A stretch of DNA of 52,869 nucleotides from Branchiostoma floridae (Eukaryota; Chordata; Leptocardii; Amphioxiformes; Branchiostomatidae), in the NCBI RefSeq assembly GCF_000003815.2, contig NC_049982.1, positions 16,432,675 to 16,485,543 of the forward strand, written 5' to 3'. Position 1 is the first letter of the stretch; every line of letters starts with the position of its first letter. The notes under the pieces are model-generated. The model had not been told where the DNA came from and ran no database searches. It saw only the letters and a list, made by a program, of their open reading frames with translations. Shown here one piece after another: positions 42,301 through 52,863 of this stretch. A program made the position numbers and the translations under genes.

Positions 42301-44455
42301 CCTTAATTCAAATATCAAAAACTTCACAGTTATTATTATTAAGATAAACAGAAACAAACACAGTAACCACCCCCACCTTAAAACAGGCCACCAGCCCCTT
42401 CATGTTGGAAGCAGTCATCATGACGTTCACCCTCTCCAGGACCCAGTGTGCTGCATGGACAATCTTCCTCACTTCTGCATCATCCCACACAAGTAGCACC
42501 TGAGACAATCCACATCACCATAATCACTTGTCAGCAATAACAATTTCATGTACTTCACTTAGTCAGTGGACACTTCATGCTGTCCTCCTGTTTAACTGTT
42601 TAACTGATAAAACACCATCTTAGATATGTTAGTCCAATCGACCCCTTTGAATCACACAAACTGTCTTCGTCATGGGGGGGGGGGGATTTCGCGCTCGTCG
42701 ATAAACAGAACGCTTTCGAAAAAGTGTTCGCCAAACCCGGAGGCACTTCGAGCTTTTGGTGGCACGCACAAATATCACAAAAGTGTCCTGGCGTATTGCG
42801 AGTATTCACTTCTGATGGGCGGCCCAACGCCTGCATACCTTGGTCAAACATTTCCAAATATTGCAATCCAAAATGTATGTGGCAAGTCCCCTTCCAAACT
42901 CCCATGACATACCAATAAAAATGGCCTTCATTGGACTTTGTTAATGTCATTAATAAGTAAGGCAGATATTGTAATGTCAATCGAACACCTGGTTCTCATG
43001 GGTTTGGCTACCACTTCTTCGAACACATTCTTTGTTTACGGACAAGGACAATGACGTTACAATTTGTGAGTAAAATACCCCCTAATAATGAGATGAAAGC
43101 AGTTCATGTAGTTCAAAGCAGTTTACTAAAGTCCCACTCGACAAAATTACAACCGTGTGAAAATCCTATCAGGTGCAAGAGCCACTTCTGCCCTGAAGGG
43201 AGCCTGCACTAGCTACTGCAGGCCAAGCTACGGACAGACTGGATACCAGGTTAAGGTTACTCTGCCAATGGATATGAAGCAAGGAAGCTACAGCTAGTTA
43301 GGCTGATCTCTGAGTTTTGTGTTAATCCTGTTATATATATAACGTTATATGGCTATTACTCCTTAATGCCTTTATTGCTCTATTAACAAATAGCTACATG
43401 TTCTATCAACATGTTGCCTCCCACCTTCATGGTGCCCTGCAGGACGTTCCGTAGGGACTGTACCAGAGCTGCCCGCGCTGCAGGGGTGACAGACTCGGTC
43501 TGCAGGTTCTGGGCAGCCAGCAGCGTGTTCCTGCCAGCTGTGGACAGCATCTCACAGGCAGCAGGCATCGCTACCAGGAGCTCCTGTTGGGGAGCAAATA
43601 CACACTTCTGAATGAGCTAATCTGACATACTGAGTGACACATATATTGTATTTACTAATGGCTGAAACGGAGGTAACAGCTTGACTTGAGAGTAAGTCAG
43701 ACCCAAACAATGATGGCTCTATAAATCTGCCAACAATGTTTTATTTTTACCAGGGTTTGTTTGTTAGCTAACAGGCTGATTTTAGGAGCTATGTCAAAGT
43801 AACCCCTTCCAGTAGCAACTGGGGATTAATTCCCTGCAAACTTAAATGCATTTATGGTATCTGGAAACATGGAAGCAGTTAGACTTAGACTCTACTCAGC
43901 CATGTTGGCCCACCTCATCAGCTGACTCCTGTGTGGCCTTCTCTGCTGCAGACACCAGCTCCTCCAGTGTGTTCATGACCTGTTCTGCACTGGGCACCAG
44001 GTTGGGCCAGGTGGGGGACTGGCCATCTCTGCGCTCACAGCTCTCATTGGCAATAATCAGCTGGGACACCTGTGCATGGAGGCACCGGCTCTTATTGAAG
44101 TAGCGCCTGTTGTACTTATACTATATTTTTTTGCAAGTAAAACTGAAAACTTTCAATGTCGTACAAAAATCTTGAACTATGTTGTTTGCTTCAACCCTGC
44201 TGTACTTTTGCTATGATACAAACATTTATGTACCCCGTTTACACCTTAATTGTAACTTACAGTATTTGTAAACAATACCTACACACACACGGTGTCAATA
44301 ATTTAATAACAATTTGTTATTAAACGTTTTTTTTTTCACCCATTAGCTACGGTTTTTACCTGGGTAGCGATGGGCGCTAGTACCAGCTCAATGGACCTGG
44401 TCTGTACCAGGGAGCTTAGCATACTCTTCGACAGGTGGCTCCTTTCCAACGTCAT
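28754..44455 (-). CDS. Divergent vinculin/alpha-catenin superfamily protein, 1595 aa
   Basis: Thirty exons in transcript order: 44455-44360, 44069-43914, 43583-43425, 42499-42377, 42021-41842, 41273-41145, 40974-40828, 39870-39797, 39548-39392, 39274-39145, 38717-38508, 38088-37891, 37573-37379, 36790-36533, 36229-36067, 35926-35683, 35381-35195, 34762-34622, 34411-34324, 34109-33929, 33656-33557, 33343-33143, 32904-32776, 31840-31468, 30704-30578, 30396-30262, 30124-30024, 29632-29530, 29380-29294, 28969-28754. All borders are GT-AG and the frame holds. The head opens TRSIELVLAPIATQVSQLII and includes DDAEVRKIVHAAHWVLE and DKRQQELT, vinculin-like. SRDYVANQV and the middle block follow alpha-catenin order, without vinculin's D2 repeat. 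Family members link adhesion complexes to actin; that role here is inference. Too long for vinculin (1066) or alpha-catenin (906), and not alpha-catulin, which lacks this layout. Its divergence beside a well-conserved alpha-catenin suggests a separate paralogue. Confidence 0.88.
30578..31840 (-). other. Ser/Pro-rich linker of the superfamily gene (exons 24-25)
   Basis: Encodes about residues 1216-1382, dominated by SP and TP dipeptides (SPVRSRPSTSPDSSPRSPRG, SPAKPSREIRVTP, RSPFEPSSIRSP). It is predicted disordered and corresponds in position to vinculin's proline-rich strap before the tail, but is about three times longer. The many SP/TP sites suggest regulation by proline-directed kinases, which is inference. 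Exon 24 (373 nt) is the longest in the gene. Confidence 0.75.
32776..36229 (-). other. Extra helical block of the superfamily gene (exons 15-23)
   Basis: Nine exons encode about residues 738-1215. The sequence is heptad-rich and Ala/Leu-rich with acidic and basic faces, for example ESLASSITGAANSVVSD, VEEVARLVAARARTSLG and LDTLSRVTAEIITATRD, as expected for several four-helix bundles. Motifs such as LHRIGGEWANQL and LDGLCTEWSGKVVQL resemble the superfamily's DQWE-V-L helix and recur, so the block may derive from internal duplication of superfamily bundles. Neither vinculin nor alpha-catenin has a counterpart at this position. Confidence 0.65.
36533..36790 (-). other. Hinge exon 14 of the superfamily gene (frame-neutral)
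   Basis: Encodes about residues 652-737: GLYQCVLDEYRYQPLDAEDS, then a Ser/Pro/Leu-rich low-conservation stretch with SPTSKKTEIS. It is 258 nt with phase 1 on both sides, so exon 13 could join exon 15 directly without loss of frame. It separates the alpha-catenin-like middle domain from the extra helical block. Confidence 0.6.
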
Positions 44456-44748
44456 GTCGAGAGGAAAACAACAGGTGTACCAGCTCAGCAGGTGTGCCTA
44501 AACTTCCAGCTTCAGACCGATGTGGCCTGGGGAGGGCGGCTTTTACGACCACACCCCTTGCGGCTTTACAGAACCCCCGAAGGGCAGAACAAAATTGAAG
44601 TCTGTCGACGAGATCACTGTGTTCTCCATATCACAGTTAAAAGCGTCAATGTTTGAGTGGAATTGTAGTGAGAAGTAGGAAGTGAGAGGACTTGTCGTCT
44701 GCGTCTTGCAGAATTTCGAAATGGCGTCCCAACACCAAGCAACAGTCA

Positions 44749-44760
44749 GCGCATGCGCAG
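44749..44760. promoter_or_regulatory. NRF1-type palindrome upstream of the superfamily gene
   Basis: gcgcatgcgcag matches the NRF1 consensus YGCGCAYGCGCR closely and lies about 300 bases upstream of the start codon. A YY1-like aatggcg lies about 30 bases closer to the gene. Both are typical of broad, TATA-less promoters; function is inferred from motif and position only. Confidence 0.5.
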
Positions 44761-44968
44761 TAAAGGGGCTGATGGGTAATTTGGAGTCTACCATTCACTC
44801 ACAGGTAGAAAATAACTTCCCAGACTCGGAATGAAATGGAATTTTTGATGAATTACAAGCAATCTCCTTTGAAAACTTATAAATGCGCCATTAATTTGAT
44901 TATGTAGGATTATGTAAGCAGAGCAGTAGAGAGCTCAGAAATGTATTTGATTTGATCGCTTCGAATAA

Positions 44969-45002
44969 CCAAGGAGGTTAAACCTTTCTTTAACCTCCTT
45001 GG
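44969..45002. repeat. Perfect 14-bp hairpin
   Basis: ccaaggaggttaaa and its exact complement tttaacctccttgg around the loop cctttc, upstream of the superfamily gene. Confidence 0.8.
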
Positions 45003-45297
45003 AATAACAAACCATGAAAATGTATAACACTAACGTTAACCGTTAATTGTAAGTTAAGTTAACATGTAACGTTTACCTAACATTTCTTGCGTACTTAACT
45101 AGATAAATTGTCTCGGAATTGATCTTAACTAGAAATGTTATTTTTCATTTGCAGTCAGCAGACTTGCCAGTAGTATTCCTCCAACTGAAACTTCTACTTG
45201 GAGAATAGATTAGTTATCGCACGGGTAACTACGTGGTGGGTGCTTCCCTAGGTGCTGAAGAAATATCCATCCGCCGAGACCGCAACTACTCTAAACT

Positions 45298-45419
45298 TAC
45301 TCTCCAAGCAGAGTTGTTCCGGCTCCGGCTGTTTTTGACGTCATTCATGCGTTTTTGTCAAGATATTCATTAACGCTTAAAACAGGTAAAGCCGGAGTCA
45401 AACCTCTGCTTGGGGAGTA
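45298..45419. repeat. Foldback element with about 40-bp inverted ends
   Basis: The left end tactctccaagcagag ... ccggct...gtttt pairs imperfectly with the complement of the right end aaaacaggtaaagccggagt ... ctctgcttggggagta. The outer 16 bp differ at one position; inner pairing has small gaps. The interior is about 40 bases. MITE-like; no coding capacity. Confidence 0.65.
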
Positions 45420-47597
45420 CTTCAATTCAATATAACGTTACCACCGCGTGATACCGTCTTGTCATTTGCAGCTGTGTGGAGTTCATATGGCACAGCTAGC
45501 AACAAGAAAAGACAAAAAAATACTTACAGTATATTTCAAACACCTCTGCTTAGAAGGGCCCGTGGCTTTGTCAATCAATTGACTGACCTACAACTGCTAG
45601 CTGTCTACATTGAGATGATTTTGTATTGGCGACACATGCCCAAAGGCGTTCCCAACCTTCGTTGAAAGAAACGCTCTTTAAATGGACGGCCTCTTGGTGA
45701 AGGCAAATAACTGTGATTATTCTGTTGGTGTGGTTACGTTACTATCACTGTACTGTATCTGATGATATGGTCTGAACATCCCCATGTCATGATAAAGGTT
45801 AAAAGGGGAGACAAAATGGCCAATGCCTATTAAACATCTTACCCTGATGTTTTTGTTGCTTTTTCAGGCCTGTAACAACTGTGTCCAGGAAAATGGCTCT
45901 GGCACAGTTCATGACCGGTCTCAAAAGTAGATCGAAATATTGCAACATACAACGACATGCGTGATATTATATAGTTCCCATAGTGATGTGACGTCACCAC
46001 CTTACTAGTCACCGACTCTTATGTGTCAATGTTTAAGGCGCTTTTAATTATCTGAAATGTCCATGTAGAAATGTAAAAAAATCTTGACGTTTGAATTTGA
46101 TTTCTTTAGTTGAAACAAAGCTTAGGTTGATACGTACAAATAGATCTTTCGCTCTAATTCTATGATGTGCAGGATACTAGTATCTATTGCCATTAATCAG
46201 GACTGAGGCTGTATTGACCATGTTCATGGCCTTCTGAAGAAATGATCGATGATGTACTGGTCCATCAATCCAATAACAATTTCAAGAATGGAAAAAGAAG
46301 TATTTTCAAGATACATGCGTATTACTAAATAGCGAATGTTTATCCAGACTAAGGGACAGCTGCGATACACAGACGTTTCACGTAAATGGACATTGATAAC
46401 TTATTAATTTCTCTTTTTGTACTTCGCGTGCCAACGTGAGACATTAAAAGTCAAGGTTTATCGCTAATGGCCGTAGTTAATCATTGAAAGCACTTGTATG
46501 TTTTCTAAGGCGAGTCTATTATGGTTTAAAGGACAGGCTAAATCTCTACGGGTCTGAATTGATGGAAAATGTCAGCGGCTACGGCATGAGTGGATTCTCT
46601 GAGTGGTCCCATCCGTCCCCGAGGAGTGTGTGTGCGTACGGTTGGGGCTCCAGGACACGCCACTCACCAAACCACTTAAAAGTTTAGACACGCATGTCAT
46701 GGGGCCTCAAAACGCAAGTGGAAGGAAGGCAGTAGTAATTGCGAACTAAAACGTTCCCTCTCGTGCGTATGTTTTATAAATAGACTTTTACCTGAAGAGC
46801 ATGCAAACCACCCTGGGTACAGTTCCATGATCTGACAGGACTGGAGGATCCTGACGAATCCTCACCTGTTATATGATGTCGCTGGGTATTTGGGATGATA
46901 CATAAATGTGAGGGTTTATCCCTATCAACTAAAACACAAACAACAAAAGACACCACAGTATAAATCAAGTGCTCATCATCATACTTGCTGTTGTCATGCA
47001 ATGACGGAATGGATGCACGTCAATCATCTATTATTAACTTGTTCTTCATTGTTCGGATCGAATAAAAAGCCGGACCAATCTGTAAGGCCTTAAGATTGCT
47101 GACACGAAAAAAGAACGTGGCCGAGGAAAATAAGGTGAATCACTTTTTTCTGTTTCTACACGTAGACTTACTTTATGGATAGACGTTTGGTTGCGTAGCT
47201 TGTATACGAAATGTACCATTTTCAAACTCGTACGAATGTGGCACAGATTGAAGCTTTTCCATTACTTCAAGTTGGAGGCTGTCATTTTTGCGCCTTACTT
47301 AGGATTTAACATTGACCTCCAAATGCGCACTAGATTTTTGTTAATTCTAAATTCTTCAAACTTGCAGCTTTGATAGCGGCAAAAACTTCATTCGGTAATG
47401 GCTATAAAGAATAATTCACATTTCTAGCAGGAATTTCAACATGTTTCGTCTTTCACATATTCGTCTACGAATTTTTTTATTGATTAAAGTAAATCAATTG
47501 TGATCTTTCCAAGACACTACTTGTACAGCCAAAATTAATTTTGTGCTTTTTTTTTGGCTAGGTTTTGTAAGACCAACATACAACGCATAAGAGAACA

Positions 47598-49968
47598 ATG
47601 AAGACGGCATTGACTGTACTGCTCTTTGGAGGTAAGGTTTCGGATAGACTGTTTTAGGTGATTTGCTAATTGCACGCATTACATACCAATGTTTATTGAC
47701 AGCATAGATTGTGCTGCATTGTTTAAGATACCAGGTAGTTGTCTTATTTCTGAAGAGTCAGTGTTATCATGGGAGTAACCTTATGTGGATTGCAACTTTT
47801 CTATTGCAGTTCATAACGTTGTCTTAATCATTATTTCGAAACCGGCGATGTTCATGATCAATGAGGACAGGTTAGTTACTTTGTGTAAGACTTTAGGTAT
47901 GAGTCTACCGCCCTTTGGATTGTTCCATAGCTGCAAAATGTCGGCCAAAATATAAGTAACTGCCCTGTGCAAGCTTTAAACTTGAAGCTTTGGACAATAT
48001 TCAGAATGAAAATTGCTAAATCATTCGGTTACTAAGTACTTGAGCGGGAAGAGCGTTGAATGCCAGGTGGAAAAAAAAGCGGCATTATCTGTACTGCATT
48101 AGTGCGAGACTCGTCAGAATTAAAGATGGTCATGTCCACATGCTGGAGCCGATGATGACAATTAAGTCAATTTGGTGTAGTTGTTCCTACTCAACAAATA
48201 TCGACAAATGATGCAATAAGTGCTCCATTTGTCACTTACGTGAAGTTACGGATGGTATTACTATTGTTTTTACAATCAGCTGTAAGGAAAAGTAAAATCC
48301 TAATTCGTGCAAAATGTAAAAGTACCTATGCCATCAAGTCCGATACTTCTCGGCTAACCAACAGTTTTCACACGAACACTTTTGCACAGCATCTATTTGT
48401 ACAGTGTACTCAAACCCTCGAGCTCTGCCCGTGACATGTCATTTATGTCGCGAAGATTTTCAGCTGCATCGTTGCTAGTTTTTTTTAGCTGTATTGAGAT
48501 CAGAACGTAGACACGTATTGATCATCTGTCGATATTTGTTGAGCCGGAACAACTAGACCAACTTGTCTAAATTGTCATTATCGGCACCAGCGGGTGAACA
48601 TGACCATCCTTAATCTTAATTCCGACGAGTCTCGCACTAATGCAGTACCGCACATCAGATAATGCCGCTCTAGATCTTGTTTTTCCACCTGGCATTCAAC
48701 GCCCTTCCCAACCCAAGTACATAGATACTAGTACTTGATCTGAGATCAGAACGTAGACATCAGCGACGTGCTCGATGAGCAATGTTGGGTATGAAAAAGG
48801 AACATCAGCGCATGACGTCACTATGTATGAATGAGTAATGAGAGCTAATGGAGTTATGATGTACCTTAGTTAACGGTCACCTTGACATGGAGCAGAATAG
48901 TTGTTAGAAGCACTAGCGTTACCTTAGATATGCCTCATAATACAGGACTGTTGAATCAATCAATCAATGCATTTGATTTCGTTATTAATTAATGTTCTGA
49001 CTTGTTGAGTGTAGATGTGTATGGAATATTTAATAAGACAGAAAATGAGCGCATAACTTCAAGAGCTTTTTTCTCAAAATTTAGTTAGCATTTCTTAAAT
49101 ACAGATGGCAGCTGACAACTTGGTCTTTGAACATACACAAAAACAATCACAGGTCAGTTTGCACGGGGCGGTGAAGCTAATCTGCTACGCCACCTTGTGT
49201 CTACCTTTTGTCCTGCAGCTATCGTTGGATACGCTAGCGCTGCGGCCTTCCAATGCTACTCCTGCTCGTCCACGCTGACTGCTAACTCTGACTGTAGGGA
49301 CTCGGTGGAAAACATCACCACAGTCAGCTGCGCAGACGACAGCTCCTGTTTCGTAAGTTTTCCTTGGTTTCGAAATGTCATGACAGGCTTGAAACATTCG
49401 ACATTTTGCTCAGGTTCAAACTCATAAACCGATAAAAGCTTATTTCGACAGCTTCAATGAATTGATTGGACCACCGTGGACACAATCGAAACTAAGCTCT
49501 AAGAAACTCTTCCACAGATTTATATGTTCTGACCATACTTATCATCTTACTTCCACGAAATAAGCACAGTTAACTGAAACCAAAGAGCTTTCTCCTTGGT
49601 GAAATTAAAACGTTTCAAAGTACAATGTCTTGTGAGTTGTCTCCTAAGTCTCCTGGTGCTAATAGCAGAAGTTACGTATGTCAGAAATTTGTAAGTGAAC
49701 TGTCAGGCTGACGTCGGTCTCTATTGTCCGTCCCCTCCAGGCCGCGGTGGTGAAGGTGGGAACTCTGCTGACAAAGATTGACCGTGGCTGCACTCCCAAC
49801 TGTGTCTCCGACGATTCCTGTATGAACCAAATTGGGAGCGGGATCTGCAGAATGTGCTGCAAGGGAGAGAAGTGCAACAGCATGACGCCCGGGGGAGCGG
49901 AGATGGCCGGCGTGTCCGCCGCGCTGCTGCTGATGTCGAGCCTCTTTACCGTTCTTGGTGCGGTGTGA
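47598..49968 (+). CDS. GPI-anchored Ly6/uPAR (LU) domain protein, 131 aa
   Basis: Three exons, 47598-47631, 49219-49352 and 49741-49968, with GT-AG borders and continuous frame. This matches the usual Ly6 gene plan: signal peptide split in exon 1, LU domain in exons 2-3. Residues 1-19 (MKTALTVLLFGAIVGYASA) are a signal peptide. The LU domain starts FQCYSCSS and ends CCKGEKCN, the hallmark CCxxxxCN. It has 12 cysteines (24, 27, 37, 49, 55, 73, 77, 83, 92, 95, 96, 101), one pair more than the ten of CD59, and one N-glycosylation site, NIT at 43-45. After CNSMTPGGAEMAG comes a hydrophobic tail of about 20 residues, fitting GPI attachment around 103-109. It should act at the outer cell surface; the ligand is unknown and orthology to a named Ly6 protein cannot be assigned. 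Confidence 0.87.
48034..48720. mobile_element. Foldback element with about 180-190 bp inverted arms
   Basis: The left arm 48034-48213 and right arm 48529-48720 are inverted copies with long exact blocks such as gcgttgaatgccaggtggaa, gcggcattatct and tgcattagtgcgagactcgt, broken by small indels. The 315-base centre has no recognisable ORF. A phrase gagatcagaacgtagaca at about 48496 recurs in direct orientation at about 48741. It sits wholly in intron 1 of the Ly6-type gene and looks like a foldback or non-autonomous DNA element. Confidence 0.8.
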
Positions 49969-50530
49969 GAGAGTACATAACGGTGACTTTGACACCAAGC
50001 AGTTGAATGTATGACAAGTGTTGTTGTGTAATTAACACAAACTGTTGCCTCGTAATATGACTTTAACATCTTTGAAATGTTGTTGGCATCCTGTCCACGC
50101 CCGTCTGTCCAATGATAGTAATTAATAGATGTATATGTACCATCATTGAACCGTTATTTGGTACAAACAAAGCAAAGTAGTTCTTCCACAATCTGTCAGA
50201 AGATTAGACTATTTGGAGGCTATCGGGCTAGTGTTTCACAACACCATTATTGATTTTGTCTCAACTGCTACTTCTACAGAACAATGTTTTCCAATGAAAA
50301 ATGGTCATCTGGAAAAAAAATTGCATGCATAAGCTGAAGTCAACTTAATTCACTGATGGCTGCAGCTGCGAATGACCAATAACTGTCGATGACTGGCTGC
50401 AAGTTTGACAACAACTGTAGAGTTTCCCTGTAGCGATATGAACACCCATCGTCTCGTGGTCAGTTGACTGTAGTGCTGTTTGTGTCCTCGGAGGGACCAT
50501 ATTAAAGCTGCATGCCTGTTTGTTTCAATT

Positions 50531-50536
50531 AATAAA
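50531..50536 (+). terminator. Candidate poly(A) signal of the Ly6-type gene
   Basis: AATAAA about 560 bases after the stop codon, the first canonical signal I see downstream. Confidence 0.5.
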
Positions 50537-52455
50537 GATACAGAAGGAATTTCACTGGAAAATCTACCTGATGTTTTATTTTCAGTAGGTGCTATACACG
50601 GATATAGTTTGCCGAGTTTATATATTCCGTAACTTTTCCGGTGACAGTATTTAGTCCTAGACAACCAATTGAAAATGCACTATTGAATATCTCTGCAAGT
50701 AACATACAGACGAGTATGTGAAATGAATTAATTCCTAAAGAAATTTAGGCCCATCGGTTTTAAACGCACCGTAATATTTTGCATAGCGTTATACCAGAAA
50801 GATGCATTTAGTTCATGGGCTGGTCTTGTCATCATGGTCATACACCAACATTTATCTATGGAATCGGTTGTGTTTTTTGCTCAGCACATGAAAGCGTGAA
50901 CTCGTTGCAACATTTAATTGGAAGCTGCATTTATGAAGCTACTTGACGTAACTTATAGGCATACGTCGTTAGCGGTTTATATGTTAAAATGGATATTTGT
51001 ACAAGCGGAAGGGGCGCACAAAACTCGTTTCTGTGCCATTGTCCCAGCTATGTCTTTCGAAATAATCAGAGACAAGATAGAGTTTCGAGCCCACATGCAA
51101 CAGCTAACCCCCCCCCCCCTCTCCCACTAGCGGTTACGCTGCCCCACGCCACCAAACCTTTCTCTGCCCCTCCATTAGCCAATCAGTTCGCTCAATTACG
51201 TCATCGGCGAGATACACTGTAAGTATGGTGGCATCTGTCATATGCCTGTGTCGGATATGTCATGCTCAATAGACCTGTCCCTGGTGCTGAACGCCATCCA
51301 CACAAGGGGAACACCCATCTCTGATGTTTAAAACCATCCTTATCCAGACAAACCAAACAAATGTTTATAATGCTACATTATCAACACACAGTCCACTCCC
51401 CCTTCACACACACACGCACACACAAACATAGCAAACAAAACAAAAAGCGACCACCGCGTCTTCAACCAAAAGTCCCAATCCGTGTCAGAGCCTTGAACCA
51501 AATGAAGTTGGACACGTATATGTGGATGAAGAAGAAGAAAAACCACACCTTTTCCCCGAACACTATCAACACTCACAGGTAAGCTCCTATTTCTGATAAT
51601 AATCCATAATCAGATAATCACATTTTCCGTTTCTGAACACCACCAGCACACACAGGTGACAACTTTCTACCAATCACCGTACGCACAATTTCAGCATTGT
51701 TATGTTAATATATCAAGGGAATTGAGTTTCGTGAAGGTCAAATGGTGCCGTGAGTCCCGTCAGACACAGCAGCAGGGATCATGCTACAAACGAACCCTTC
51801 TCGTCTGTTCAAATTAATCCGAAATAATTGCCAGATCACTTCGTTAATGCTGTGGTTAGAATTTTGTAATTTGGATCTAAGCGGGCGCGCGTGGAGGTGG
51901 TCGAAAGGGAGGAGGAATTGCCAGAAGGAGCGAGGTTGGGGACAAAATCGCCCGCGTTTGTTTTTCTTTTTTTTCCATATCTGCCGAAACATGTATACTT
52001 TACTCAAGTCCCCTATATTACTTGAGATTTGGTATAGGGATCTATTGATTCAAACTGGAATTCAAAATATCCATGTATAACTTTTGGCATGAACCACTTC
52101 AAAATGAATTCTTGGGGGTATATATATTTGGGGGTTTTCAACTTCCCAGGCCGATATAGAGGTCATTGACCTGGAATTGTGAAGTCGCCCAGGAGCACCT
52201 GACTGACTCAAGTAAGTGACCAGCCAAAGAGATCAATCAATCAAATGATCTGAAATTTGGTACAGGGATAGTAACAGGGATGCCCTTAGACCTATGACAA
52301 CAGGAATTACTTAACACTTTGGGCGTGCGCTACTTCAATATGGTTTGTTTGGAGCTTTTGGGCCATTTTCATGTCATTCATGTACGGGGGGCATCATTTT
52401 AAAATCAAATTTTAGACTTGGTTGATTATACAAAAGCCCATGTTTTGAGGAAACA
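50537..52455. other. Intergenic DNA
   Basis: No believable gene. It contains a C-run near 51110, an acaca-rich tract near 51400-51430, and two related phrases (tgagatttggtatagggat near 52023 and tgaaatttggtacagggat near 52249) that suggest a degraded tandem or dispersed repeat next to the retrotransposon remnant. Confidence 0.5.
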
Positions 52456-52863
52456 TTTAGTAACATCACCAAGCAGTTCAAGTTCTTCAAAATCGAGCTG
52501 CCAGGGTCATCCTACAAATGAAGCAACGATCCAGTGTCCAAGACCTACACAGCAGACGCAACTGGAAGTATCTGACGCCACGGAGAAAGGAACACGTGTG
52601 TGTTATGGTCTTTAAATGTCCCGACATATTTGGATTCCACTTTTGTACACAACCACCTGTTATACAGCCACAACACCAGACAAGCCTGCTTGCTCCATAA
52701 ACCCAATTACACAGCTGCCCACCGTACGTTTGCATACAGAGGGGAAACATATTACAATACACTTTTAGCGGACGTTAGACATGCATCATCTCTACGGCAG
52801 TTTAAATTTAAGCTGCTCTTAGACACATACCCCAGCACATTGACCTCTGACCTCCACCGTTGA
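52456..52863 (+). mobile_element. 3' end of a decayed non-LTR retrotransposon (ORF2 C-terminus)
   Basis: One frame reads LQNRAARVILQ, the conserved block after the reverse transcriptase in many LINE ORF2 proteins, followed by HSRRNWKYLTPRRKEH and MVFKC. The continuation PTYLDSTFVHN, HNTRQA, then FAYRGETYYNTL and ASLRQFKFKLL lies in another frame, ending in TGA at 52861-52863. The shift near 52610-52625 and the lack of upstream RT motifs mark it as a 5'-truncated, inactive copy. The clade cannot be named with confidence. Confidence 0.75.

Larger units (their letters stand above)
44456..47597. other. Intergenic region between divergent genes
   Basis: Spacer between the starts of the superfamily gene (-) and the Ly6-type gene (+). 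It holds the NRF1 motif, one perfect hairpin and one foldback element. The short ORFs here (for example near 45459-45665 and 46484-46687) show no family resemblance or coding character, so I leave them uncalled. No TATA box can be assigned with confidence before 47598. Confidence 0.45.

Noticed and set aside
42674-42686. Poly-G run in a superfamily-gene intron
   Set aside because: A simple homopolymer with no partner tract; no repeat or G-quadruplex array is supported.
28754-44455. Calling the minus-strand gene vinculin or alpha-catulin outright
   Set aside because: It lacks vinculin's D2 repeat and C-terminal arm, is about 500 residues too long, and does not carry the alpha-catulin signature regions. 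Only superfamily membership is safe.
45459-45665. 68-codon ORF upstream of the Ly6-type gene
   Set aside because: No Kozak context, splice partner or family resemblance; sits beside a foldback repeat.
46484-46687. 67-codon ORF in the same spacer
   Set aside because: Length is within chance expectation and the composition shows no domain or signal.
51361-51582. Lys/His-rich 73-codon ORF
   Set aside because: It is a translation of acaca and aagaag low-complexity tracts.
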